From contig NCEE01000023.1 of NCBI GenBank assembly GCA_002280555.1, forward strand, positions 82,989 to 146,988: DNA of 64,000 bases, written 5' to 3'. The DNA comes from Sphingomonas sp. 32-62-10 (GTDB lineage Bacteria; Pseudomonadota; Alphaproteobacteria; Sphingomonadales; Sphingomonadaceae). The notes under the pieces were generated by a model. It was not told the origin of the DNA, ran no database searches, and saw only the letters and a program-made list of their open reading frames with translations. Below, in pieces: positions 52,840 to 61,494 of the stretch. A program made the translations under genes and the position numbers. The number at the start of each line of letters is the position of its first letter. Positions within the stretch are counted from its first letter, which is position 1.

Positions 52840-54012
52840 TCAGTAAAAGCGGTTGAGCTTCAACGCCCGGGTTGCGCCATCGCAAGTGCCGAGCGCGACG
52901 ATACGACCGGGTTTGCCTACAGACCAAGTGCTGATCGGGCTCGCATTGTAATCGGCTGGGATTGGCACGCCGTCGATCCTGCAGATCATGTCGCCCGCAC
53001 GCCAGCTGCCAGCTTCGGCAGGGCTGCCGCGCATCACGTGCAGCACCCGCAGACGGCCCTTTTCCGCTGTCATCAGGATGCCGCTGGTGGAGCGCAGCGG
53101 CGGCGTGCCAGTGCGCACCGTAGCGGCGAAGACGATATGGCCGGCGGCGGGATCCATTAGCACCCGATAATGTTGCAAAAAGCCCGATCCGATCCGCCCC
53201 GCAGCGCCAATAGACTGGGAGAAACCGCCGCGACGCTCAACCCGGAGCTCGACATCACTGGCGGCGAGTTTGCCGACCGACAGGCTCGGGAGGATGGCGA
53301 GATCGCTTATCATCGGGCCTGCCAGCCCATAGGCAATTGTCGTTGTGGTCTGCACACCCGTAAGCCCCGCAGCCCGATACGCTTCCTGTGACAAGGTGAT
53401 CGACGATCCGTCGCCGGTATCGACAACCATCGGTGCCAATCGTCGCCCCCCCAGGTTGATTTCTGTGACATAGACATTTTGGTCAGGGGCGATCCGCAAC
53501 GGTGCGCTGACGCCACGAAACGGCAAACGGCCCGATTTCAGCAAGCGAAACCGCATCGCATCGTAATCAATCTCGATCGCATACGCGTCGATGAGATCAT
53601 GGCCGACCAGCACGTCCACGGGTTGTACGCCACCGGTCGCTGCGGCAGGTAATGTGGTGACGCCAATGCCGCCCCCGCGCCGCGTCATCCCGCCCAGCAT
53701 GATGTTCTGTACCGGCGTCCAGCCGATCGTCACTGCGCCGCCAATCGCTCGGGCCAGACCGCGCGGCTGCACCTTCATCCGGGCTGCCGTCGCAAAACTG
53801 CGTGAGATTACTGAGGCGCTGACGCCGGTGTCGAGCACGGCAGCCGCGGGCCGATCATTGATCATCATCGTGAAGCGGATCTGGTTGCCGGGGGTCAGAT
53901 CGAACGGCACCCAATGCGCCTCGCTATCGCTGGCCAGTGTCGATACCGCCGTGCTCGGTGGCGGCGCGGCGCCGATCAGCGCGATCGCCACCAGGATCGG
54001 CAGGGGCTTCAT
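52840..54012 (-). CDS. Exported two-lobed retropepsin-like aspartic protease with PDZ domain
   Basis: A 390-residue protein. A signal peptide (1-22) is followed by two retropepsin-like lobes: D61-T-G in AAVLDTGVSASVIS and D198-T-G in MVVDTGDGSSITLS. Each lobe has its own hydrophobic-hydrophobic-Gly partner segment (DVLVGHDLIDAY and IGSGFLQHYRVLMD). A PDZ-like domain follows (about 310-380, RVLHVMRGSPAEAGSWRAGDMICRIDG). One polypeptide with two DTG lobes could form an internal pseudo-dimer, like pepsin but with bacterial-type folds. Targets are probably envelope proteins or peptides. The exact start (ATG 54012) is the first before the signal peptide. Confidence 0.82.
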   Translation of the reverse strand: MKPLPILVAIALIGAAPPPSTAVSTLASDSEAHWVPFDLTPGNQIRFTMMINDRPAAAVLDTGVSASVISRSFATAARMKVQPRGLARAIGGAVTIGWTPVQNIMLGGMTRRGGGIGVTTLPAAATGGVQPVDVLVGHDLIDAYAIEIDYDAMRFRLLKSGRLPFRGVSAPLRIAPDQNVYVTEINLGGRRLAPMVVDTGDGSSITLSQEAYRAAGLTGVQTTTTIAYGLAGPMISDLAILPSLSVGKLAASDVELRVERRGGFSQSIGAAGRIGSGFLQHYRVLMDPAAGHIVFAATVRTGTPPLRSTSGILMTAEKGRLRVLHVMRGSPAEAGSWRAGDMICRIDGVPIPADYNASPISTWSVGKPGRIVALGTCDGATRALKLNRFY

Positions 54013-54053
54013 CGCCACCTGTCCTAGCCAAGGCCGGGCTTCGGGCAAACCGC

Positions 54054-55598
54054 TTATAACGTTGCTTCCAGATACGCCTGATCGAAGCCGTATTGCCGGG
54101 CTTTTTCAAGTGTATAGGGACGCAGCCCCATCGATCGATATTCGCCGATGATCTTGCCGTCGGCGCTCTCGTCGAGATATTCGAACTTGAACAGCTCCTG
54201 CGTCACGATCACGGGGCCTTCCATGCCGATCACTTCGGTGATGTTGGTGACGCGGCGGCTGCCGTCGCGCAGACGCTTCACCTGAACGATCAGGTCGACT
54301 GAATCGGCGATCTGGCGGCTGATCGCTTCCTTGGGCATCTTGATGTCGCCCATCATCACCATGTTTTCCATACGCCCCAGGCATTCGCGCGGTGAGTTGG
54401 CGTGGAGCGTACACATGGAGCCGTCATGGCCGGTGTTCATCGCCGCGAGCAGATCGAAACACTCGCTCCCGCGAATTTCGCCCAGGATGATCCGGTCCGG
54501 CCGCATACGCAGCGCGTTCTTCACGAGATCGCGGATCGAGATTTCGCCTTGGCCTTCAAGATTGGGCGGTCGCGTTTCGAGCGGGAGCCAGTGCGGCTGC
54601 TGCAGCCGCAGTTCGGCCGCGTCCTCGATCGTCAGCACGCGTTCGCCGGGGTCGATCATCTTTGACAGTGCGTTGAGCATCGTCGTCTTGCCCGAACCTG
54701 TACCGCCCGAAATGACAACGTTGAAGCGGCACGCGCCGGCAATCTTCAGCGCCGTCGCCATCTTCGGGCTCATCGAACCGAACCCGGCCATCATGTCGAG
54801 CGTGATCGGCTTGGCGGAGAATTTACGAATCGATATCGCGGTGCCGCGCAAAGACAGCGGCGGCACGATCACGTTAACGCGGCTGCCGTCCTTCAGGCGG
54901 GCGTCGGCGAGCGGGGTGGTCTGGTCGACGCGGCGGCCAACCGAGTTGCAGATGCGCTGCGCGATCTGGAAAAGATGCTCTTCATCGCGAAACTGGATAT
55001 TCGCGAGCTCAAGCTTGCCCTTGCGCTCGATATACGTCTGCTCGGGGCCATTGACCATGATGTCCGAGATGTTCGGATCGTTGAGCAACTCCTCGAGCGG
55101 CCCGAGCCCCAACAATTCGTCGATCAACACCTTTTCGAGCGCAAACTGCTCGCGGCGATTGAGCGTCAGTTTCAGTTCTGCAAGCACTTCGCCGATGATC
55201 GGGCGGAATTCTTCGGCCAGTTCATCCTTATTGAGCGTGGCGGCCGCTTCGGGATCGACGCGTTCGAGCAAGCGCGGCAGCACCTGTTCCTTGATCTTGT
55301 GGATCGAGGTTTCGAAGCCTTCCATCCGCGACTGGCCAGCTTCGCCTGACGAAGACTGGCGTTCCTGCAGGCGCTGCATCGCGTCCATCGCCGTGCCGGG
55401 CATCGTGCCGGACATCCCGTCGCTGGCCGAATCCAATGGGGGCAGGGGGGCAAGATCAATCGGTGGGAATTGTTCGCTGCCCTGCAGGTCTGCGGGGCGC
55501 GCAGGTCCGCCGCCTTGCATCGGGCGGGCAACGCCGAACGCAGGCCGCGCTGGCGGGGTGCCGTTTCCGGCGCCGCTGCGTCGTCCGAATGCGCTCAT
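54054..55598 (-). CDS. cpaF: CpaF-family secretion/Tad pilus ATPase
   Basis: A 514-residue VirB11/GspE-like ATPase. A Pro/Gly-rich N-terminus (1-90) precedes the CpaF domain: LLNDPNISDIMVNGPEQTYIERKG region, Walker A GGTGSGKT at 298-305, the Asp box and ILGEIRGSECFDLLAAMNTGHDGSMCTLHANS region with the His-box, and an SVDLIVQVKRLRDGSRRV C-terminal segment. CpaF powers Tad/Flp pilus assembly at the cytoplasmic membrane. No other tad genes (cpaB, cpaC, tadB, tadC, flp) are present in the window. It lies between the retropepsin gene and atpC, both on the same strand. ATG 55598 has no obvious ribosome binding site. Confidence 0.94.
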   Translation of the reverse strand: MSAFGRRSGAGNGTPPARPAFGVARPMQGGGPARPADLQGSEQFPPIDLAPLPPLDSASDGMSGTMPGTAMDAMQRLQERQSSSGEAGQSRMEGFETSIHKIKEQVLPRLLERVDPEAAATLNKDELAEEFRPIIGEVLAELKLTLNRREQFALEKVLIDELLGLGPLEELLNDPNISDIMVNGPEQTYIERKGKLELANIQFRDEEHLFQIAQRICNSVGRRVDQTTPLADARLKDGSRVNVIVPPLSLRGTAISIRKFSAKPITLDMMAGFGSMSPKMATALKIAGACRFNVVISGGTGSGKTTMLNALSKMIDPGERVLTIEDAAELRLQQPHWLPLETRPPNLEGQGEISIRDLVKNALRMRPDRIILGEIRGSECFDLLAAMNTGHDGSMCTLHANSPRECLGRMENMVMMGDIKMPKEAISRQIADSVDLIVQVKRLRDGSRRVTNITEVIGMEGPVIVTQELFKFEYLDESADGKIIGEYRSMGLRPYTLEKARQYGFDQAYLEATL

Positions 55599-55717
55599 GA
55601 TAGGCGAATCTTGCTAGTCACGCACCCTGCCTAACCGGCAAGGTTTGACGTTTCCTTAACCGTGCAAGTTAGGAAATGCGCCAGCGAAAAATTTCTCGTA
55701 TCGCAATAAGCGGCTGA

Positions 55718-55969
55718 TCAACCTGCCTGTTCGGCCAGCACGGTCAGCCCGCGCTCGGTAACCTCGGCAAAGCCGCCTTTGATCGGCAGCTTCTCGGGTT
55801 CGCCCTTTTCGGTGCGGTAGATGTGGAGCGCCCCATCGCGGATTGTCGACATTAGCGGCGAATGGCCGGCCAGCACGCCGAAATCACCCTCTGAACCGGG
55901 GACGACAACCATGTACACGTCCTCGCTGCGGACGAGCTTTTCAGGGGTGACGAGTTCGAAGTGGAGCAT
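55718..55969 (-). CDS. atpC: ATP synthase F1 epsilon subunit, short form
   Basis: An 83-residue epsilon subunit consisting only of the N-terminal beta-sandwich (LHFELVTPEKLVRSEDVYMVVVPGSEGDFGVLAGHSPLMS region). The C-terminal two-helix domain that inhibits ATP hydrolysis in E. coli (about 50 more residues) is absent. Short epsilons occur in alphaproteobacteria, where the separate zeta subunit takes over inhibition; no zeta gene is in this window. It is the last gene of the atp operon, 128 bp after atpD. The gap contains family-E palindromes, and the only purine-rich site is GGGGAGTGAG about ten bases upstream. Confidence 0.93.
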   Translation of the reverse strand: MLHFELVTPEKLVRSEDVYMVVVPGSEGDFGVLAGHSPLMSTIRDGALHIYRTEKGEPEKLPIKGGFAEVTERGLTVLAEQAG

Positions 55970-55983
55970 TGTTCAGTCTCACT

Positions 55984-56088
55984 CCCCTCCCGCATGCGGG
56001 AGGGGCTGGGGGTGGGCCTTGTTTCGGGAGGCAGGCGCTGATCCAAATGGATGCGCTCACCCCCGACCCCTCCCGCAGGCGGGAGGGG
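55984..56088. repeat. Paired palindromes (family E) between atpD and atpC
   Basis: A perfect 22-bp palindrome at 55984-56005 (CCCCTCCCGC/GCGGGAGGGG arms) and a second stem with the same arms at 56067-56088. They may form two hairpins or pair with each other inside the atp transcript. Confidence 0.85.
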
Positions 56089-56097
56089 AGCAGGAGT

Positions 56098-57570
56098 TTA
56101 CGCCTCCTGCGCCATCTTTTCTGCCTTGGCGATCGCTTCGTCGATGCCGCCGACCATGTAGAAGGCGCTTTCGGGCAGGTGATCATATTCGCCGTCGACG
56201 ACTGCCTTGAACGACTTCACCGTGTCTTCGAGCTGCACGAACTTGCCCGAAATGCCGGTGAAGACTTCGGCGACGTGGAAGGGCTGCGACAGGAACTTCT
56301 GGATTTTCCGCGCGCGGCTGACGGTGAGCTTATCTTCTTCCGACAGCTCGTCCATGCCCAGAATTGCGATGATGTCCTGCAGTGACTTGTACTTTTGCAG
56401 CACCGACTGGACCGCACGTGCGGTGTCATAATGCTCCTGGCCGACGACGCGGGGTTCGAGCACGCGCGATGTCGAGTCGAGCGGATCGACCGCCGGGTAG
56501 ATGCCCAGCTCCGAGATCGCGCGGTTGAGAACGGTCGTTGCGTCCAAATGGGCAAACGACGTTGCAGGGGCCGGATCGGTCAAATCGTCGGCAGGCACGT
56601 AGATCGCCTGCACCGAGGTGATCGAGCCCTTGTTGGTCGAGGTGATGCGCTCCTGCAGCGCGCCCATGTCGGTCGACAGCGTCGGCTGATAGCCCACCGC
56701 CGACGGAATACGGCCCAGCAGCGCCGACACTTCCGAACCCGCCTGGGTGAAGCGGAAGATGTTGTCGACGAAGAACAGCACGTCCTGGCCTTCGACATCG
56801 CGGAAATATTCGGCGATCGTCAGACCCGACAGCGCAACGCGGGCACGCGCGCCGGGGGGCTCGTTCATCTGGCCATAGACCAGCGCGACCTTCGAGCCTT
56901 CGCTGACCGCATTGCCATCGGCGTCCTTGGCGATAACGCCGGCATCGAGGAATTCGTGATAGAGATCGTTGCCCTCACGGGTACGCTCGCCGACGCCCGC
57001 GAACACCGATGTGCCGCCATGGCCCTTGGCGATGTTGTTGATCAGTTCCTGAATCAGCACGGTTTTGCCCACTCCGGCGCCGCCGAACAGGCCGATCTTG
57101 CCGCCCTTTGCGTAAGGCGCGAGCAGATCGATCACCTTGATGCCGGTGACGAGAATGGCGCTTTCGGTCGACTGGTCGACGAACAGCGGGGCAGGAGCAT
57201 GGATCGGGGCGGTGTCGACATTGCCGACCGGACCGCGCTCGTCGATCGGCTCGCCGATGACGTTCAGGATGCGGCCAAGCGTCTTGGGGCCGACGGGCAC
57301 GCGGATCTGCGAGCCGGTGTCGGTGACGGTCTGACCGCGCGTGAGGCCTTCGGTCGCATCCATCGCGATCGTGCGGACGGTGTTCTCGCCCAGATGCTGC
57401 GCGACTTCGAGCACCAGCCGGTTGCCATTGTTGAACGTCTCAAGCGCGTTCAGAATCGCTGGCAGCTGGTCTTCGAAAGTCACGTCGACGACCGCGCCGA
57501 TGACCTGGCTGATCCGGCCTACGTTATTGGTGGTCGCGATGGGCGCGAGAGTGTCGGGGGCGGTTGCCAT
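56098..57570 (-). CDS. atpD: ATP synthase F1 beta subunit
   Basis: A 490-residue catalytic beta subunit. Walker A is GGAGVGKT at 163-170, with GERTREGNDLYHEF, the Walker B strand DVLFFVDNIFRFTQAGSEVSALLGR region (aspartate in FVDN) and the DELSEED segment (here MDELSEEDK) in the C-terminal domain. An N-terminal extension of about 15 residues precedes the usual GRISQVIGAVVDV start. It synthesises ATP with alpha in the F1 hexamer. Its ATG shares a base with the TAA of the preceding lipoprotein gene (TAATG), so translation is coupled to that gene. Confidence 0.98.
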   Translation of the reverse strand: MATAPDTLAPIATTNNVGRISQVIGAVVDVTFEDQLPAILNALETFNNGNRLVLEVAQHLGENTVRTIAMDATEGLTRGQTVTDTGSQIRVPVGPKTLGRILNVIGEPIDERGPVGNVDTAPIHAPAPLFVDQSTESAILVTGIKVIDLLAPYAKGGKIGLFGGAGVGKTVLIQELINNIAKGHGGTSVFAGVGERTREGNDLYHEFLDAGVIAKDADGNAVSEGSKVALVYGQMNEPPGARARVALSGLTIAEYFRDVEGQDVLFFVDNIFRFTQAGSEVSALLGRIPSAVGYQPTLSTDMGALQERITSTNKGSITSVQAIYVPADDLTDPAPATSFAHLDATTVLNRAISELGIYPAVDPLDSTSRVLEPRVVGQEHYDTARAVQSVLQKYKSLQDIIAILGMDELSEEDKLTVSRARKIQKFLSQPFHVAEVFTGISGKFVQLEDTVKSFKAVVDGEYDHLPESAFYMVGGIDEAIAKAEKMAQEA

Positions 57571-58160
57571 TATCCGTTCCTTGGGGCTGAAGTCGCGGGG
57601 GTGGAACCCGCAGGCGTGAAAGTGAGCGTAATGCGGCGGTGGTTCTTGCCGCCGGGAATAAGGTCACGAGTCAGCGCATAATTTGCGCCGTCGGTGGTGC
57701 CGGTGGTGGGCCGTTCGGACATGATGTTCTGCGTCAGCTTGTCTGCACCCGCGACGCCAAGTTGCGCGAAACGCTGTTTAATCTGTTTGACGAACTGCTT
57801 CTTCGCAAAGCCGTCATCGCTCAGATCGGTCAGATCGAGCGTGAAGCGCACCGCGGTTAGCGTGTCAGCCGTGCCGGTCAGTTCGACATTGGTAACATTA
57901 GGCTTGCGCACATCTGACCGGGACAGCATTGCCGGAATGCCAACCGCCTCGTGGCCGCCCTCGGCAGGCGCATAAGGGCCGATGCGGAAACCAAGCCGAT
58001 TCATCACGTCAATCGTTTCTGCAGGGTTCGCAAAAATCTGCGTCCAGCCTGCAGGCGCGAGTGGCGTGGGCGCGTAGGTTTCCTTCTTGGGCGCTTCCGG
58101 CCCGCACGCGGCGAGTGCCCCCGCCAGCCCCAGCAGGGCAGCAAAGACAACACGACGCAT
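57570..58160 (-). CDS. Lipoprotein encoded inside the atp operon between atpG and atpD
   Basis: A 196-residue predicted lipoprotein: a basic start, hydrophobic core and lipobox LAAC with C19, then a soluble domain of alternating strands and helices (GWTQIFANPAETIDVMNRLGFRI, TLTAVRFTLDLTDLSDDGFAKKQFVKQIKQRF region, HRRITLTFTPAG). I recognise no named function; it may belong to a sphingomonad-specific DUF. Its ATG overlaps the atpG stop (TGATG) and its TAA overlaps the atpD ATG (TAATG), so it is translationally locked into the F1 operon. Location in the periplasm makes a direct role in F1 unlikely; assembly or envelope signalling is speculative. Confidence 0.85.
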   Translation of the reverse strand: MRRVVFAALLGLAGALAACGPEAPKKETYAPTPLAPAGWTQIFANPAETIDVMNRLGFRIGPYAPAEGGHEAVGIPAMLSRSDVRKPNVTNVELTGTADTLTAVRFTLDLTDLSDDGFAKKQFVKQIKQRFAQLGVAGADKLTQNIMSERPTTGTTDGANYALTRDLIPGGKNHRRITLTFTPAGSTPATSAPRNG

Positions 58161-59035
58161 CAGAGAGCCTCAGCGCCCGAGATGATTTCGACCAGTTCGG
58201 TCGTAATCGCGGCTTGGCGGGTGCGGTTATACTGGATCGTCAGGCGCTGGATCATGTCGCCCGCATTGCGCGTGGCATTGTCCATCGCGGTCATGCGGCT
58301 GCCCTGCTCGGACGCGGCATTTTCCAGCAGCGCGCGGAACAGCTGAATAGCAACGTTGCGCGGCAGCAACTCGGCGAGAATCGATTCCTCATCAGGCTCG
58401 TAATCGACTGCGGCAAGGCTGGTCGATTTGGCACGGCTGGTGTCGATCGCGACCGGGATGATCTGGCGGCCGACAGGTTCCTGCACCAGTGCCGATTGGA
58501 AGCGCGCGTAAAACAAATGCGCGATGTCGAATTCGCCCGCTTCGTAGCGTGCGATGATATCGTCGGCGACGGCGCGGGCATCGGCGAACTTCACCGCCTT
58601 GATATGGCCCATCTCGAAATCATGGACGATCTGGCTGGGGTAGAAGCGGCGCAGCACGCGGCCCTTTTTGCCCATGATATAAAAATTGACGGTCTTGCCT
58701 TCGGCGGTCAGCTCCTCGGCCTTGCGGCGCGCGGCGCGGACGATGTTCGAGTTGAACGCACCCGCCAGGCCACGCTCGGACGTCGCAACGATGATCAGGT
58801 GAACCTGATCCTTCCCGGTACCTGCGAGCAACTTAGGCGACGACGCGCTGACCGTCACTTTGGCGGCCAAGCTCGCCATCACGGCTTCGAGCCGCTCGGC
58901 ATAAGGACGCCCGGCAACCGCCGCTTCCTGCGCACGGCGCAGTTTTGCAGCAGCGACCATCTTCATCGCCTTGGTGATCTTCTGCGTCGACTTCACCGAG
59001 CCGATGCGGATCTTGAGGGCCTTCAGGCTCGCCAT
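58160..59035 (-). CDS. atpG: ATP synthase F1 gamma subunit
   Basis: A 291-residue gamma subunit, the central rotor shaft. The N-terminal helix is MASLKALKIRIGSVKSTQKITKAMKMVAAAKLRRAQ region, the central SERGLAGAFNSNI motif is present, and the C-terminal helix reads NAGDMIQRLTIQYNRTRQAAITTELVEIISGA in separate conserved parts. AAGGAAG lies right upstream of ATG 59035, which was chosen over upstream in-frame codons within the repeat. Its stop overlaps the lipoprotein start by one base (TGATG). Confidence 0.97.
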   Translation of the reverse strand: MASLKALKIRIGSVKSTQKITKAMKMVAAAKLRRAQEAAVAGRPYAERLEAVMASLAAKVTVSASSPKLLAGTGKDQVHLIIVATSERGLAGAFNSNIVRAARRKAEELTAEGKTVNFYIMGKKGRVLRRFYPSQIVHDFEMGHIKAVKFADARAVADDIIARYEAGEFDIAHLFYARFQSALVQEPVGRQIIPVAIDTSRAKSTSLAAVDYEPDEESILAELLPRNVAIQLFRALLENAASEQGSRMTAMDNATRNAGDMIQRLTIQYNRTRQAAITTELVEIISGAEAL

Positions 59036-59050
59036 TGTCTTCCTTCTTGT

Positions 59051-59101
59051 GCTCCCGCGAAGGCGAGAGCCCAGTCTGGGTCCCCGCCTTCGCGGGGACA
59101 C
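59051..59101. repeat. Intergenic palindrome (family D) between atpA and atpG
   Basis: GCTCCCGCGAAGGCGAGAGC hairpin followed by TCCCCGCCTTCGCGGGGA hairpin. It is related to the copy at 37801-37849. Confidence 0.85.
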
Positions 59102-59108
59102 ACATTAA

Positions 59109-60638
59109 TTAAGCAAACGTCTTCGCGAAATTTCCGAGTGCCGACTTCAGCGCCTCGGTCGTTTCCTTCGACAGGTCGCGCTTGTCGCGGATGTCGGTGA
59201 GGAGATCGGCGTGGTTGGCGCGCATATCGGCGAGCATCGCCTGCTCGTAGCGCGTCACCGCGTTCACCGGCACGGCATCAATGAAGCCATTGGTGCCAGC
59301 GAAGATCGACACGGTCTGCTCTTCGAAGGGCATCGGGCTGAACTGCGCCTGCTTGAGCAATTCGGTCAGACGCGCGCCACGGTTGAGCAGCTTCTGCGTC
59401 GACGCATCAAGGTCCGAACCGAACTGCGCGAACGCCGCCATTTCGCGGTACTGCGCCAGCTCGAGCTTGATGCTGCCCGACACCTTCTTCATCGCCTTGG
59501 TCTGCGCGGCGGAACCGACGCGGCTCACCGACAGGCCGACGTTAATCGCGGGGCGGATGCCGGCGAAGAACAGATCGGTTTCGAGGAAGATCTGACCGTC
59601 GGTGATCGAAATCACATTGGTCGGGATATAGGCCGACACGTCGCCTGCCTGCGTCTCGATGATCGGCAGCGCGGTCAGCGAGCCCGAGCCATTGTCGCTG
59701 TTCATCTTCGCGGCGCGCTCGAGCAGGCGGCTGTGGAGATAGAACACGTCGCCGGGATAGGCTTCGCGGCCTGGCGGGCGGCGCAGCAGCAGTGACATCT
59801 GGCGATAGGCAACGGCCTGCTTCGACAGATCGTCATAGACGATCAGCGCGTGCATGCCGTTGTCGCGGAAATATTCGCCCATCGCGCAGCCGGTATAGGG
59901 TGCCAGGAACTGCAGTGGCGCAGGCTCCGATGCGGTTGCGGCGACGACGATGGTGTATTCCATCGCGCCCGATTCTTCGAGCTGACGGACGATCTGCGCC
60001 ACGGTCGAGCGTTTCTGGCCGATCGCGACATAGATGCAGTAGAGTTTCTTGCTCTCGTCATCGCCCGCGTTGGCGTTCTTCTGGTTGATGAAGGTGTCGA
60101 TCGCGACGGCAGTCTTGCCGGTCTGGCGATCGCCGATGATCAGTTCGCGCTGGCCACGGCCGACGGGGACGAGCGCGTCGATCGCCTTCAGGCCGGTCTG
60201 GACGGGCTCATGCACCGAGGTGCGAGGGATGATGCCCGGCGCCTTGACTTCAACGCGGCTGCGCTGGTCGCTGACGATCGGGCCCTTGCCGTCGATCGGA
60301 TTGCCGAGGCCATCGACGACGCGGCCGAGCAGTCCCTTGCCGATCGGCACGTCGACGATCGTGCCAGTGCGCTTGACGACATCGCCTTCCTTGATCTGGC
60401 TGTCCGACCCAAAGATCACGACACCGACATTGTCGGCTTCCAGGTTGAGCGCCATGCCCTGCACGCCGTTCGAGAATTCGACCATCTCACCGGCCTGAAC
60501 ATTGTCCAGGCCGTGGATGCGGGCGATGCCGTCACCGACCGACAGCACTTGTCCGGTTTCCGAGACCTGGGCTTCGGTGCCGAAGCTGGCGATCTGGTCC
60601 TTGATGACCTTCGAGATTTCAGCGGCGCGGATATCCAT
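59109..60638 (-). CDS. atpA: ATP synthase F1 alpha subunit
   Basis: A 509-residue non-catalytic nucleotide-binding alpha subunit. Walker A is GDRQTGKT at 169-176, with the N-terminal beta-barrel signature VLSVGDGIARIHGL, the DDLSKQAVAYRQMSLLLRRPPGREAYPGDVFYLHSRLLERAAK signature in parts, and the C-terminal VGLSVSRVGSAAQ. Length and order are normal for alphaproteobacteria. It follows atpH by 12 bp and precedes atpG, with a family-D palindrome between. Confidence 0.98.
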   Translation of the reverse strand: MDIRAAEISKVIKDQIASFGTEAQVSETGQVLSVGDGIARIHGLDNVQAGEMVEFSNGVQGMALNLEADNVGVVIFGSDSQIKEGDVVKRTGTIVDVPIGKGLLGRVVDGLGNPIDGKGPIVSDQRSRVEVKAPGIIPRTSVHEPVQTGLKAIDALVPVGRGQRELIIGDRQTGKTAVAIDTFINQKNANAGDDESKKLYCIYVAIGQKRSTVAQIVRQLEESGAMEYTIVVAATASEPAPLQFLAPYTGCAMGEYFRDNGMHALIVYDDLSKQAVAYRQMSLLLRRPPGREAYPGDVFYLHSRLLERAAKMNSDNGSGSLTALPIIETQAGDVSAYIPTNVISITDGQIFLETDLFFAGIRPAINVGLSVSRVGSAAQTKAMKKVSGSIKLELAQYREMAAFAQFGSDLDASTQKLLNRGARLTELLKQAQFSPMPFEEQTVSIFAGTNGFIDAVPVNAVTRYEQAMLADMRANHADLLTDIRDKRDLSKETTEALKSALGNFAKTFA

Positions 60639-60650
60639 GGGGTGAACCTT

Positions 60651-61205
60651 TTAGCCTTTCATCGCGAGCGCGAGAGTATGGAGACGGGTCTTGATCGAGC
60701 TATCGATCATCTGGCTGCCGATGCGGACGACGAGCCCGCCCAGCAGTGACGAATCGACCGACAGGTCGACCGAAACGTCACGGCCGATCCGCTGGCGAAG
60801 CGATTGCTTCAGCGCGGCGACCTGATCGTTGGAAAGCGCATGTGCCGAGATAACCTCAGCCGTCGTTTCGCCGCGAAAGCTGGCGGCAAGCTGACGGAAC
60901 GCACGGATGATCGCAGGCAATTGTGCCAGACGGCGATTATCGGCGAGAACGCCCAAAAACTTGGTGGTGGTGGCATCGAGCTTCAGCATCTTCGCAACGG
61001 CGGCAACAGCCTTGGTTGCGGCACCGCGCGCGATGAGCGGGCTGGTGGTCAACGTCTTGAAATCGGCTGATTGATCCAGCGCCGCGCGCAGCGTTGTAAG
61101 GCTCGCTTCAACCTTATCAATCGCCTTGGCATCGCGCGCCAGCTCGAACAACGCCGTTGCGTAACGCCCCGGTAAGCTCGCTTGAATACCGCCGGAATTC
61201 TCCAC
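60651..61205 (-). CDS. atpH: ATP synthase F1 delta subunit
   Basis: A 184-residue delta subunit linking F1 to the b-subunit stalk. N-terminal helical domain (LPGRYATALFELARDAKAIDKVE region, FLGVLADNRRLAQLPAIIRAF) and C-terminal strand region (VSVDLSVDSSLLGGLVVRIGSQMIDSSIKTRL in parts) are both present. A GTG at 61205 is the only family-consistent start; AGAGGA lies about eleven bases upstream. It is the first gene of the atpHAG-x-DC operon; Fo genes are not in the window. Confidence 0.95.
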   Translation of the reverse strand: MENSGGIQASLPGRYATALFELARDAKAIDKVEASLTTLRAALDQSADFKTLTTSPLIARGAATKAVAAVAKMLKLDATTTKFLGVLADNRRLAQLPAIIRAFRQLAASFRGETTAEVISAHALSNDQVAALKQSLRQRIGRDVSVDLSVDSSLLGGLVVRIGSQMIDSSIKTRLHTLALAMKG

Positions 61206-61494
61206 GCGATCGACATCCTCTTCGGGAACAGAAAAACTGGCCCCATGCGCGAACAGGCCTCTAAGGGCCCCTGTTCACGCACCGGGCCATGGGTTGCGCG
61301 GCTGCTAGCATCGGTATGCAGGCGATGCAAGCCGGGTGGTCAATCGACGTGTCGGCGTTTCGAACAGCGCAGAAAACGATCCGATTTTCCGTTTTTTCAT
61401 CAAAGCGTCACAAGTGGTTAACCCGCTGTTTGCTGTTTGGCCGCCATAATGTTGGCACCAGGCAACCGCCGGACGATTCTGGATATCGCTTTCT
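61206..61494. other. Divergent promoter region between atpH and the chemotaxis receptor
   Basis: About 290 bases expected to hold the atp operon promoter (minus) and the receptor promoter (plus). GAACAGG (61251-61257) and CCTGTTC (61270-61276) form a stem in the presumed atpH leader, about 45 bases from its start. A TTTTCCGTTTTTTC tract lies near 61383-61397. No gene is supported. Confidence 0.5.
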
